Below are positions 27,971-36,491 of a DNA stretch of 64,000 nucleotides, piece after piece (positions within the stretch are counted from its first letter, which is position 1; every line of letters starts with the position of its first letter). Origin of the DNA: an uncultured Fluviicola sp. (GTDB taxonomy: Bacteria; Bacteroidota; Bacteroidia; Flavobacteriales_D; Crocinitomicaceae); the NCBI RefSeq assembly GCF_902168135.1, contig NZ_CABHOL010000045.1, forward strand, positions 1 through 64,000, written 5' to 3'. The notes under the pieces are model-generated. The model saw only the letters and a program-made list of their open reading frames with translations. It searched no databases and was not told where the DNA came from. Both the position numbers and the translations under genes were made by a program.

Positions 27971-28046
27971 TATTTTTTCATGTCAACAAGTTATTCGGTT
28001 CGCGAAAGCGAAAAGGCATTACAGCCATTGCAACATATTTTTTCAT
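27966..28046 (+). repeat. 16-bp direct repeat spanning the metX start
   Basis: CAACATATTTTTTCAT occurs at 27966-27981, where its last AT begins the start codon, and again at 28031-28046 inside the gene. Exact repetition 65 bp apart at a translation start is unusual and may reflect a duplicated regulatory site or a small duplication. Confidence 0.6.
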
Positions 28047-29035
28047 TGGGTTCTGAATTCCGATTAGAGTCGGGAAGCAAACTTTCAAACCTGTCTTTGG
28101 CCTACCAAACCTGGGGCCAGTTGAACGAGGAAGGTTCAAACGTAATTTGGGTGTGCCATGCGCTTACGGGAAATCACCGTGTGCAGGAGTGGTGGGGCGA
28201 TTTATTCGGCGAAGGAAAGTGCTTCGATCCGGAAGAGTATTTTATTGTTGCCGTAAATGTTCCGGGAAGTGCGTACGGATCAACAGGTCCTTTGAGTGAA
28301 GAACTTCCGTATGATGAGAAATTTGATGCATTTCCGGTGCTGACCATTCGCGATATGGTGAATGGGTTGGAACTGGTCCGGAAAGAACTGAATATCGAAA
28401 GCATCCATGTTTTGATCGGGGCATCCCTGGGCGGACAGCAGCTCCTGGAATGGTCTTTAATGATTCCGGAAAAAATTGAGCATATCATTCCAATTGCAAC
28501 CAATTTAAAACATTCACCTTTCGGAATAGCTTTCAACGAAGCTCAACGCATGGCCATTCAGGCAGATCCGACCTTTTATCAGAAACAACCAAATGGAGGG
28601 GAAGCAGGTATGAAAGCTGCTCGTGCAATTGGAATGCTGAGTTACAGAACTTATGAAGGGTATAAAATCACTCAAAGTGAAGAGAACGATGAGGCATTTG
28701 ACCATTTCAAAGCAAGTTCCTATCAAAAATACCAGGGCGAAAAGCTGGCGAAACGCTTCAATGCATTCAGTTATTGGTACCTGTCGAAAGCAATGGATTC
28801 GCACAATGTATTCAGGGGGCGTGACGAAAAAATAGTGGAACGATGTCGCATGCCTGCTTTGGTGATCGGGATTGATTCGGATTTATTATTCCCGATTTCA
28901 GAGCAGGAAGAACTAGCAGATAAACTGCAAAACGCGAGACTTATCCGTTTGCAATCCGATTTTGGGCACGACGGATTTTTGGTAGAAACTGAAACATTAA
29001 CAAACTACATTAAACAATTTTTAAAGATTAACTAA
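27980..29035 (+). CDS. metX: Homoserine O-acetyltransferase MetX
   Basis: 351 residues. Acylates homoserine as the first committed step of methionine synthesis. It is an alpha/beta hydrolase-fold enzyme with SLAYQTWGQ near the N-terminus, VCHALTGNH, the nucleophile elbow GASLGG (Ser149), the catalytic Asp in VIGIDSDLLFP and His in FGHDGFLVE. Most family members have GGSMGG at the elbow, so GASLGG is a mild variant. The N-terminus is some 20 residues longer than typical, but no later ATG is well placed. First gene of a tight four-gene operon under the SAM riboswitch and Cys6 leader; the next gene starts 1 bp after its stop. Confidence 0.93.
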   Translation: MSTSYSVRESEKALQPLQHIFSLGSEFRLESGSKLSNLSLAYQTWGQLNEEGSNVIWVCHALTGNHRVQEWWGDLFGEGKCFDPEEYFIVAVNVPGSAYGSTGPLSEELPYDEKFDAFPVLTIRDMVNGLELVRKELNIESIHVLIGASLGGQQLLEWSLMIPEKIEHIIPIATNLKHSPFGIAFNEAQRMAIQADPTFYQKQPNGGEAGMKAARAIGMLSYRTYEGYKITQSEENDEAFDHFKASSYQKYQGEKLAKRFNAFSYWYLSKAMDSHNVFRGRDEKIVERCRMPALVIGIDSDLLFPISEQEELADKLQNARLIRLQSDFGHDGFLVETETLTNYIKQFLKIN

Positions 29036-29036
29036 G

Positions 29037-30284
29037 ATGAAAAAACAACTAACAATAGGATTATTTGGTTTCGGATGTGTAGGAACCGGTTTATACGAAG
29101 TATTGAACAAAACAACGCTTCTTCAGGCATCGATCAAACACATTGTCATTAAAGATCTGAGCAAAAAACGGATTATTGATTCCGGCTATTTCAGCACGGA
29201 TGCAAATCGCATTCTAAATGATGAAGAGATTAATGTAGTTGTAGAATTGATCAACGATTACGAAGCCGCCTATGAAATTGTGACACGCGCTCTGAGAGCT
29301 GGAAAACATGTGGTTTCAGCCAATAAAAAATTGATCGCCTATTACCTGGATGAGTTGGTTTCCCTGGCGAAAGAGAATAATGTTTCTTTCCTGTATGAAG
29401 CTTCGGTAGGAGGTTCTATTCCGATTATCCGCAACCTGGAAGAATACTACAATAACGATTCCCTGTCAAATATCAACGGGATCGTGAATGGTACAACAAA
29501 CTATATTCTGACAAAAACCGGTGAAGGCGAGTCTTTCGAAGAAGCGCTTAAAAATGCCCAGGACCTTGGTTTTGCAGAGCTAGATCCAACTTCTGATGTG
29601 GATGGTTTCGACGCTAAATACAAACTGGTATTGCTGCTCAAGCATGCTTTTGGCTTTACCGCTAAACAAGATGAGGTTTGGAATTACGGGATCCGCCAAT
29701 TGAAAGACTGGGATGCGGTTTACGCACGTGAAAAAGGATTGAAAATCAAATTGCTGGCTTTCGGAACACGCATCAATAACCAGGTGATTGGTTTTGTGGC
29801 CCCGCATTTGATCCCGAATAACCACTTCGCATTCAATGTAGAAAATGAGTTCAATGCGGTAGTAGTAGAAGCTTTGTTTTCCGACAAACAATTATTTCTT
29901 GGGAAAGGTGCGGGAAGCCACCCCACAGCAAGTGCTGTACTTTCTGATATCTCGGCTTTGCAATTCGATTATGCATACGAATACAAGAAATCAAAAACCG
30001 AAGAAATTCTGAATTTCGAGAATGATTTCTCGCTAAAAGTCTACCTGAGCGCAACAACCCAGGAAAAACTGGACCAGGTCGAATTTACAGAAACACTGGA
30101 AACATATTCCGGACAATCACACAGTTATAAGATCGGAATCGTTACGTACTCCGAAATTCAAAAACTGGATTGGAACGATGTTTCAGATTATTTCCTGGCT
30201 GTAATTCCCGACAGTGTGACCTTAAACGATAAATCCCGGTTTTCAGCTTCAGGAACCACGGAATTAATAGAAGAATTGTCATGA
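29037..30284 (+). CDS. hom: Homoserine dehydrogenase
   Basis: 415 residues. Reduces aspartate semialdehyde to homoserine with NAD(P)H, supplying the MetX substrate. The Rossmann motif is GLFGFGCVGTGLYEVL, with HVVSANKKLIA, EASVGGSIPIIRNL, GIVNGTTNYILTK, and AELDPTSDVDGFDAKYK, which carries the catalytic lysine region. The C-terminal 90 residues do not look like a complete ACT domain. Having its own hom inside the met operon, apart from any ThrA fusion elsewhere, suggests a dedicated methionine supply. Its last codons overlap the next gene by 4 bp. Confidence 0.94.
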   Translation: MKKQLTIGLFGFGCVGTGLYEVLNKTTLLQASIKHIVIKDLSKKRIIDSGYFSTDANRILNDEEINVVVELINDYEAAYEIVTRALRAGKHVVSANKKLIAYYLDELVSLAKENNVSFLYEASVGGSIPIIRNLEEYYNNDSLSNINGIVNGTTNYILTKTGEGESFEEALKNAQDLGFAELDPTSDVDGFDAKYKLVLLLKHAFGFTAKQDEVWNYGIRQLKDWDAVYAREKGLKIKLLAFGTRINNQVIGFVAPHLIPNNHFAFNVENEFNAVVVEALFSDKQLFLGKGAGSHPTASAVLSDISALQFDYAYEYKKSKTEEILNFENDFSLKVYLSATTQEKLDQVEFTETLETYSGQSHSYKIGIVTYSEIQKLDWNDVSDYFLAVIPDSVTLNDKSRFSASGTTELIEELS

Positions 30285-30694
30285 AATTAGCATTGAAACT
30301 AGTAGAATCTCCCTTTGTATTGGAAGCAACTAACGAGTCCGGGATTTCCATAAAAATGGACGCAACAGAGAAAATAGGAGGTAAGAATAAAGGAATGCGC
30401 CCGATGGAAGTACTGGCAAGTTCTCTTGCCGGATGTATGTCAATTGATGTGCTGTTGATCCTGCAAAAACAACGTCAGGAAGTGACCTATTACGAAGTAA
30501 GCATTGATGCTAACCGTAAAGATGCAGTTCCGGCTTCTTTTGAGATCATCCATTTGGTATTCGTTTTTAATAAAGAAGTAGACCTTGAAAAAGCAGCGGC
30601 GGCAGTGAAACTGAGCCACGAAAAGTATTGTTCGGTTTCCGCTTCCCTAAATCCTGAAATAAACATTCAAACAGAAGTCAGACATCAATCATGA
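30281..30694 (+). CDS. OsmC-family protein
   Basis: 137 residues with the OsmC/Ohr fold pattern: MRPMEVLASSLAGCMSIDVLLILQKQRQ, VSIDANRKDAVPASFEIIHLVFVF, and KLSHEKYCSVSASLNPEI. The two conserved cysteines (Cys in AGCMS and in EKYCSV) match the peroxidase redox pair of OsmC/YhfA-type proteins. It is translationally coupled on both sides (4-bp overlaps), so it belongs firmly to the methionine operon. A role in handling sulphur or thiol-peroxide stress there is inference. Confidence 0.88.
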   Translation: MKLALKLVESPFVLEATNESGISIKMDATEKIGGKNKGMRPMEVLASSLAGCMSIDVLLILQKQRQEVTYYEVSIDANRKDAVPASFEIIHLVFVFNKEVDLEKAAAAVKLSHEKYCSVSASLNPEINIQTEVRHQS

Positions 30695-31857
30695 GTAATT
30701 ACAGAAACGAAACTTTAGCGATCCGGATACAAAACGAACGCTCACAAGAAGCGGAACACAGTGTTCCTTTATATTTAACCTCCAGTTATGTATTTGACGA
30801 TGCAGAGCAAATGCGGGCGGCATTTTCAGACGAAATTGAAGCAAATATCTATTCCCGCTACTCCAACCCGAATGTAGACGAATTACTGGAGAAAGTAGCG
30901 CTACTGGAAGCCGGGGAAGCGGCCTGGGCAACAGCAACAGGAATGGCGGCGGTTTTTACCACTTTTGCGGCACTGCTCCAAAAAGGCGATCACATTGTTT
31001 CCTCCAAATCTGTCTTCGGCTCTACACACCAGTTATTTGTAAACATTCTTCCGAAATGGGGAATTACAACCACTTATGTTGATGCAATCGACTACGATGG
31101 ATATGAAAAAGCAATCAAACCGGAAACGAAAATAGTTTACATTGAAACACCTTCCAATCCGGGCCTGGATATTATCGATATCAAAAAATTGGCTGCAATT
31201 TGTAAAGCAAAAAATGTTTTGTTGGTGGTCGATAATTGTTTTGCAACACCGGTTTTGCAACAGCCTTTGAAATTGGGTGCTGACATTGCGATCCATTCCG
31301 CTACCAAATACATGGATGGGCAGGGAAGAGTACTCGGAGGATTGATCGTGTCAACCAAAGATATCATCGCACAAATTCAGGGATTTGCCCGTCACAGCGG
31401 ACCTGCATTGTCACCTTTCAATGCCTGGATACTTTCGAAGTCACTGGAAACTTTGCATTTGAGAATGGAGAAACACTGTTCACAAGCATACGAGATTGCC
31501 CTGCGATTGGAAAAAAACGAACAGGTAGCCTGGGTAAAATATCCCTTCCTGGATTCACATCCGCAGCAGGCAATTGCGAAAGACCAAATGAAATTTGGAG
31601 GAGGAATTGTCACCTTCCAGGTCAAAGGAGGTTTGGAAGCAGGAAGAAGATTCCTCGATAAGCTGAACTTATTTTCCCTGACGCCAAACCTGGGTGACAG
31701 CCGCAGTATTGCAACACATCCGGCATCAACAACACACAGTAAATTGAAACCGGAAGAACGTGAAGCAGTTGGCATCTCCGACGGATTGGTAAGGTTAAGC
31801 ATCGGATTGGAGCACCTGGAAGATATTTGGGAAGATATTGAACAAGCGCTTTTATAA
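30691..31857 (+). CDS. metZ: O-acetyl/O-succinylhomoserine sulfhydrylase (MetZ type)
   Basis: 388 residues, PLP-dependent, of the cystathionine gamma-synthase family. The PLP lysine is Lys206 in HSATKYMDGQGRVLGG. That GQGRVLGG text is characteristic of MetZ sulfhydrylases. Other segments are SRYSNPNVDELLEKVALLEAGE, YIETPSNPGLDIIDI and LTPNLGDSRSIATHPASTTHSKL. With MetX upstream, the likely reaction is O-acetylhomoserine plus sulphide to homocysteine (direct sulfhydrylation). Last gene of the operon, followed by a palindromic terminator. Confidence 0.92.
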   Translation: MSNYRNETLAIRIQNERSQEAEHSVPLYLTSSYVFDDAEQMRAAFSDEIEANIYSRYSNPNVDELLEKVALLEAGEAAWATATGMAAVFTTFAALLQKGDHIVSSKSVFGSTHQLFVNILPKWGITTTYVDAIDYDGYEKAIKPETKIVYIETPSNPGLDIIDIKKLAAICKAKNVLLVVDNCFATPVLQQPLKLGADIAIHSATKYMDGQGRVLGGLIVSTKDIIAQIQGFARHSGPALSPFNAWILSKSLETLHLRMEKHCSQAYEIALRLEKNEQVAWVKYPFLDSHPQQAIAKDQMKFGGGIVTFQVKGGLEAGRRFLDKLNLFSLTPNLGDSRSIATHPASTTHSKLKPEEREAVGISDGLVRLSIGLEHLEDIWEDIEQALL

Positions 31858-31871
31858 TTGCAAATGACAAT

Positions 31872-31899
31872 GTAGGTGCGCAATTAATCGCGCACCTAC
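31872..31899 (+). terminator. 28-bp loop-less palindrome with ATTAATCG core
   Basis: Arms 31872-31885 and 31886-31899 are complementary except for one A/C mismatch. A T-rich tract follows on the plus strand. It ends the metX-hom-osmC-metZ operon and belongs to the same core family as 17225-17270 and 53873-53900. Confidence 0.72.
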
Positions 31900-31914
31900 T
31901 GTTTTATTATTGTT

Positions 31915-31922
31915 TAGTTTTG
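31915..31922 (+). promoter_or_regulatory. -7 box TAGTTTTG, 4 nt before ATG
   Basis: TAnnTTTG match with only four nt before the ATG at 31927, so transcription would start at about the ATG and give a leaderless mRNA. Confidence 0.5.
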
Positions 31923-31926
31923 CAGC

Positions 31927-32385
31927 ATGCAAGTAGAAATCATCCCGTATTCGACTGAGCTGAAAGAACACCTCAAAGCCCTGAATTACGAATGGCTGGA
32001 GGAATACTTTCATGTTGAAGAAGGCGACAAAGCTTCGCTTTCCGATCCGCAGGGACAAATCATAGATAAAGGAGGTTTTATCTTTTTTGCCAAATATGCA
32101 GAAGAAATAGTCGGAACAGCATCACTTCTGAAAAAGACAAATGAAATCTTCGAGTTGGGAAAAATGGCAGTTTCTAAGCATTCGCGGGGATTGGGGATCG
32201 GGAATCAATTGATGGAGCATTGCCTTGAATTTGCAAAACAACAAGATATTCGTGAACTGATCTTGTATTCCAATACGAAATTGGAGCCGGCAATCCATCT
32301 GTATAGAAAATTTGGATTTGAAGAAATAGAGCTGGAAGCAGGTGTTTACGAACGTGGAAATATCAAAATGAAAAAGATCCTTTAA
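31927..32385 (+). CDS. GNAT-family N-acetyltransferase
   Basis: 152 residues with GNAT features: YAEEIVGTASLLKKTNEIFELGKMAV (beta4), the CoA loop HSRGLGIGNQLMEHCLEFA, and LYRKFGFEEIELEAGVYERGNIKM at the C-terminus. Substrate unknown. It has a promoter box almost touching its start, so it is not simply a fifth met-operon gene, though the terminator before it may leak. Confidence 0.87.
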   Translation: MQVEIIPYSTELKEHLKALNYEWLEEYFHVEEGDKASLSDPQGQIIDKGGFIFFAKYAEEIVGTASLLKKTNEIFELGKMAVSKHSRGLGIGNQLMEHCLEFAKQQDIRELILYSNTKLEPAIHLYRKFGFEEIELEAGVYERGNIKMKKIL

Positions 32386-32486
32386 TGAATTTAAAACCAG
32401 GTTTATACACAACTGTAACCTGTAGGAGTCGTTTTTTATTAAATAGTCCGAAACGTTGATTGAATAGAAAAAAGGATCCGGTCCGA

Positions 32487-33296
32487 ATGGTTAATTTTGA
32501 GTTCATGGAGCGTTTTGTAACAGTTAAACCCAAGAACGAACTAATTGCAAAGTACATTTCCTACTATTATTTTCATGATTCGGACGAAGCAGACCCGGGC
32601 CGGAGTTTTGTTTTTTTTCCCCATTTTAAACATGGTTTCACAGCTTATAAAACCGGAGACTCTTTTGTAACAAAGTATACCATGAATTATGACCGGCAAA
32701 TGCGTGTAGAATTACCGGAGCCGTTTCATAAATTAGGTGTTGCATTTCATCCCCTTGGAATCAATCATTTTATTTCAGAACCTGTTTTCAAACTTTACAA
32801 CGGGGAAACAGTGGAATTTTCACACTGGAATCCGGAAATTTACCCCGAACTGGAGGAGGTATTTCGTGCTCATAATCTGGAACATAAAAGAGATTTGTTA
32901 GATCAGTTGTTTGAAAAACGTTTCCGGCAGAACCCGGACCTGAAAATTGTACAGCAGGCAGTTGAACGTATTTTCAGCAGTTTTGGAACGATACAGGTAG
33001 ATGAACTGGCTGATCAGATCGGTGTGAACAGGAAAACACTGCTCCGTCATTTTCACAAGCACCTCAATTGTTCAATCGAAGAGTACAAAAAAGTGGTTAA
33101 GTTCCGGACCAGTATCCAGGCAGCTGTCAATATGGGCATGAAAAATCTGACAGAGGTCTCACTTTACAGTCTCTATTACGATCAGTCAGACTTTACCAAC
33201 CGGTTTAAAGAGTTAACAGGACAAACTCCGGGTAATTTCTTTGCCTCAGTACAGAAAATGGGGGAAGAAGATATTTTTTGGAAATTTGATGAATGA
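32487..33296 (+). CDS. AraC-family transcriptional regulator
   Basis: The N-terminal part (HKLGVAFHPLGINHFIS) resembles the effector region seen in AraC proteins without a cupin barrel I can define. The C-terminal DNA-binding domain has two helix-turn-helix motifs, VDELADQIGVNRKTLLRHFHKHL and LTEVSLYSLYYDQSDFTNRF, closing with TGQTPGNFF. The start is uncertain. TTG at 32460, ATG at 32487 and ATG at 32505 are all in frame; I used 32487 (269 residues). Target genes are unknown. Confidence 0.85.
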   Translation: MVNFEFMERFVTVKPKNELIAKYISYYYFHDSDEADPGRSFVFFPHFKHGFTAYKTGDSFVTKYTMNYDRQMRVELPEPFHKLGVAFHPLGINHFISEPVFKLYNGETVEFSHWNPEIYPELEEVFRAHNLEHKRDLLDQLFEKRFRQNPDLKIVQQAVERIFSSFGTIQVDELADQIGVNRKTLLRHFHKHLNCSIEEYKKVVKFRTSIQAAVNMGMKNLTEVSLYSLYYDQSDFTNRFKELTGQTPGNFFASVQKMGEEDIFWKFDE

Positions 33297-33368
33297 GTCC
33301 CAATTCTACAAGTATTTGTTTTTTTGGAGAACTAATTTTGTCTCATAACAAAGCCCAATAAATATCAA

Positions 33369-34367
33369 ATGATCAGAACCACTTTTATATTCAGCATATT
33401 CTTCAGTTGCTTTTTCTGGGTGCGAAATGCAAACGCACAACAAGAGCAGGTTTATGATTCGCTTGTAACTCAGGCATTTGGTTTTTATGAAGTTAAAGAG
33501 TACAAAGCTTCCGCAGAGAAATACGCGGAAGCTTTTGCTGCTTTTGGAGGGAAGGGGTTTGCCGGAGACCGCTACAATGCAGCGTGTTCATGGGCTTTGG
33601 CAGGTGTACCTGATTCTGCTTTCGTTCAGTTATTTAAGATTACCCAAAATGGAGGTTACACGAACCTGGAACACATTTCTTCCGACACCGACCTGAATAC
33701 TTTACACAAAGACAAGCGCTGGAAAAAAGTCATTAACAGTGTTAAAAAGAATAAGGAAAAAGAAGAAGCAAATTTCGACAAACCGCTTGTAGCAAAGCTG
33801 AATAAAATATACGAAGAAGATCAGTCTCACCGTATGCGGATCAATGAAATCAATGAGAAATACGGGTGGAAATCCCCGCAAATGGATTCGATATGGAAAG
33901 TCATAGGGTTTCACGATTCCCTGAATTTGATCGAAGTCAAAAAGATCTTAGACACTCGGGGCTGGCTTGGAGCCGATGTGGTGGGCGGAAAAGGAAATTC
34001 TACCCTGTTCCTGGTGATCCAGCATGCTGATCAGAAAACGCAGGAACAGTATTTGCCGATGATGCGTGAAGCAGTTGCAAAAGGAAATGCGGCTGCTTCC
34101 AGTCTGGCTTTATTGGAAGACCGCGTTGCATTGGGACAAGGAAAGAAACAGATCTATGGAAGCCAGATCGGGATGTTCAAAGAAACCAATGAAAATTATG
34201 TATTACCGCTGGAAGATCCTGACAATGTCGACAAGCGAAGAGCAAGTGTAGGATTGGGGAAACTTCAGGATTATGTTTCTTATTGGGGAATGACCTGGAA
34301 TGTGGAAGAATACAAGCTTAACCTTCCGCGCTATGAAGAAGAGCAAAAGAAATATCATCAGGATTAA
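33369..34367 (+). CDS. Secreted DUF6624-domain protein
   Basis: 332 residues with a signal peptide (MIRTTFIFSIFFSCFFWVRNANAQ). The N-terminal half looks like a tetratricopeptide-type region (YEVKEYKASAEKYAEAFAAFG, DRYNAACSWALAGVPDSAFVQL). The C-terminal half carries the DUF6624 pattern (RGWLGADVVGGKGNSTLFLVIQHAD, EDRVALGQGKKQIYGSQIG). Function unknown. Only 2 bp separate its stop from the frame leading to the serine hydrolase, but that gene has its own promoter box. Confidence 0.8.
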   Translation: MIRTTFIFSIFFSCFFWVRNANAQQEQVYDSLVTQAFGFYEVKEYKASAEKYAEAFAAFGGKGFAGDRYNAACSWALAGVPDSAFVQLFKITQNGGYTNLEHISSDTDLNTLHKDKRWKKVINSVKKNKEKEEANFDKPLVAKLNKIYEEDQSHRMRINEINEKYGWKSPQMDSIWKVIGFHDSLNLIEVKKILDTRGWLGADVVGGKGNSTLFLVIQHADQKTQEQYLPMMREAVAKGNAAASSLALLEDRVALGQGKKQIYGSQIGMFKETNENYVLPLEDPDNVDKRRASVGLGKLQDYVSYWGMTWNVEEYKLNLPRYEEEQKKYHQD

Positions 34368-34454
34368 TCTTGATAATCAATAGAATAGATGTCGTTTTTG
34401 AGATAATATTATTGGTTAAAATTACCTACCTATTATTTCGTACGAAATTATTCG

Positions 34455-34462
34455 TACCTTTG
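34455..34462 (+). promoter_or_regulatory. -7 box TACCTTTG for the serine hydrolase
   Basis: TAnnTTTG match 21 nt before the ATG at 34484. It lies inside the upstream open frame and so supports the later start. Confidence 0.5.
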
Positions 34463-34483
34463 AATGATAAATTTCAAAGGTAT

Positions 34484-35899
34484 ATGAACATTCAACCCAT
34501 TTTAACGACAGCGTTTCTATTTGCAGGCGTTCTGTCTTTCGGACAAAAGAACCAAACCGAAAAACGATTAGATTCTTTATTTACATCTCTGGCAGCGCAA
34601 AATCAATTTAGCGGAAGCGTATTGATAGCTGAAAAAGGAAAGATCATTTACAAAGGAGGGAAAGGTTACCGCAATGAGCTTTCCAAAGAGCTGAACAATT
34701 CCAAGACTATTTTCGAGCTGGCATCCTGCAGTAAGCAGTTCACGGGAGTAGGAATTGCTTTGCTTCACAGGGATAAAAAGCTGGAATATACAGACGACAT
34801 TACGAAGTATCTTCCTGAGCTGAGCAGTTTTAAAGGAGTTACCATCTATGATCTGCTTCACCACACAAGTGGAATTCCTGAATTCATACTCGGGCATTTT
34901 ACACAGGACTGGAAAAATGAACGGATTGCAACTCCGCAGGATGTGGTAGCTTATTTTGCAGAACAAAAAGATACGCTGGAATTTCCGTCTCATTCCAAAC
35001 AAAGATATACCAATACGAATTACGTACTTTTAGCAGTAATTATCGAAAGGGTTTCCGGGAAGAAGCTGGATGCTTACCTGGCTGAAAAGATCTTTCGCCC
35101 GCTTAAAATGGATCACACTTTTATTTACTGTAGACGAGAAGCTCCGCGTAAACTGAAGAATTATGCCTTCGGCTACGAATGGATTAAAAATTCATTTGAA
35201 AAAGCAACACCGGATGATGAGCGGATTGGGAAAAAGGAGTACTATTACATGGATGGGGTTTATGGCGCTGCAAAAGTGCATTCCACGGTGGAAGACCTTT
35301 ACAAATGGATAAATGCGATTAAAAATAATCAATTGCTAACCGCTCAGGAATTTGAAGAAGTGATGGCAATTACCAAAACTTCAGAAGGTAAAGACGTAAA
35401 GTACGGATTTGGGTTTGATGTGCGAAAAGGGAGTAGTTCGATCTCGTACGGACATACCGGAAGCTGGGACGGTTATATTACTTTGATACATTACAATTCC
35501 AAACAGGACCGCACAGTTATTGTGCTGAATAATTTTCACAATGGAGCTTGTCCGTATCAAACAATCTGTGAGATTATGGACAATAAACCATCTTCGAATG
35601 AATTCGTGAAAAAAGCGGATCAAAAGGAAGAAGTGATGAAACTGTATACAGGCGAATATGCCGATCCGGAAAACCCGGATGAAAAGCACATAATCACATA
35701 CTTGGATGGTCATTTGGTCTATAACACGAATAAAGCGGATTGGGATATGCGCTTTTTCCCTTCTTCGGCGACGGTTTTTCAGGCCATTCGTCAGGGAGGA
35801 ACCAACGGAGTGATGGAATTCAAACCCCGGGAAGATGGCAGCATGAAGTTGGAAATGAGCATGTACGGGAATGTAATAGGAAGCGGGGTTAGAAAGTAA
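34484..35899 (+). CDS. Secreted serine hydrolase, class C beta-lactamase family
   Basis: 471 residues from the ATG at 34484, which gives a signal peptide (MNIQPILTTAFLFAGVLSFGQ); the frame opens earlier, at 34370, without support. Active-site motifs are SCSK (Ser81, Lys84), YTN (in RYTNTNYVLLAVI) and HTG (in YGHTGSWDGY, about residue 324), the triad of penicillin-binding/class C enzymes. A C-terminal region of about 110 residues (KLYTGEYADPENPDEK) follows. Likely a periplasmic peptidase or esterase rather than a true beta-lactamase; substrate unknown. Confidence 0.9.
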   Translation: MNIQPILTTAFLFAGVLSFGQKNQTEKRLDSLFTSLAAQNQFSGSVLIAEKGKIIYKGGKGYRNELSKELNNSKTIFELASCSKQFTGVGIALLHRDKKLEYTDDITKYLPELSSFKGVTIYDLLHHTSGIPEFILGHFTQDWKNERIATPQDVVAYFAEQKDTLEFPSHSKQRYTNTNYVLLAVIIERVSGKKLDAYLAEKIFRPLKMDHTFIYCRREAPRKLKNYAFGYEWIKNSFEKATPDDERIGKKEYYYMDGVYGAAKVHSTVEDLYKWINAIKNNQLLTAQEFEEVMAITKTSEGKDVKYGFGFDVRKGSSSISYGHTGSWDGYITLIHYNSKQDRTVIVLNNFHNGACPYQTICEIMDNKPSSNEFVKKADQKEEVMKLYTGEYADPENPDEKHIITYLDGHLVYNTNKADWDMRFFPSSATVFQAIRQGGTNGVMEFKPREDGSMKLEMSMYGNVIGSGVRK

Positions 35900-36466
35900 T
35901 TATTCATGAATGGAGTTCCCATTTCCGAATTCCGAATGAAATGAGAGAAATGCATAACATCAATTAGGAATTAGGAACCACTTTGGTCCTACAAAAAAGA
36001 TTTGTCTTTCTTACTTTTCCTTATTTCATGAGATTTTGAATCAATTCTAACTAATAGGGAGGGTGATTTTTGAAATTAAGAATCTAACTTTTTTGATGGC
36101 TTGATACGAGTTGCTAAAACGCACAATTACACGGCCTGTAGGAATAGTACAGAATCTTCCAATCATTACCCGTCCTTCAGATTTTTTTGAAGAAACGACA
36201 ACCAGTCGATTCGGTTATCAATTCCGGAAAGTGCTAATCCTGTAGTGTTTGTAAAACAACTACAGGATTGCATTTTGGATCCTGATCCCGCCTTTTCGTG
36301 AATTGATCCGGATCGACTGGTTGGCCGAAAGCTGTAATTGTGCAAAGGCAGTTTTGCCTACTTTTTCTGCCTGGGCAAAAAGTAGGGAGACAAAGAGGAT
36401 TATCAGAGGTGTTGGAAATTTAACCGGACAACAATGATTAGGAACTCGTAATTCGTAATTATAACC
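35900..36466. other. Long intergenic region with decayed-looking DNA
   Basis: It holds AATTAGGAATTAGGAACC and AACTCGTAATTCGTAATT words (35955-35980, 36442-36462), a strong hairpin (36236-36269), and a minus-strand frame of 77 codons (36260-36493) with a signal-peptide-like middle but no proper start. I see no intact gene. It may be the remains of a gene or of a dispersed element. Confidence 0.4.
36236..36269. repeat. 11-bp perfect inverted repeat with extended inner stem
   Basis: AATCCTGTAGT (36236-36246) and ACTACAGGATT (36259-36269). The loop can pair further as GTTT/AAAC with one bulged base, giving a 15-bp hairpin. No T tract follows closely on either strand, so it is not a typical terminator. 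Confidence 0.55.
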
Positions 36467-36474
36467 TATCTTTG
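36467..36474 (+). promoter_or_regulatory. -7 box TATCTTTG for the FKBP operon
   Basis: TAnnTTTG match 17 nt before the ATG at 36492. Confidence 0.5.
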
Positions 36475-36491
36475 CACCAAAAAAAATAAGC

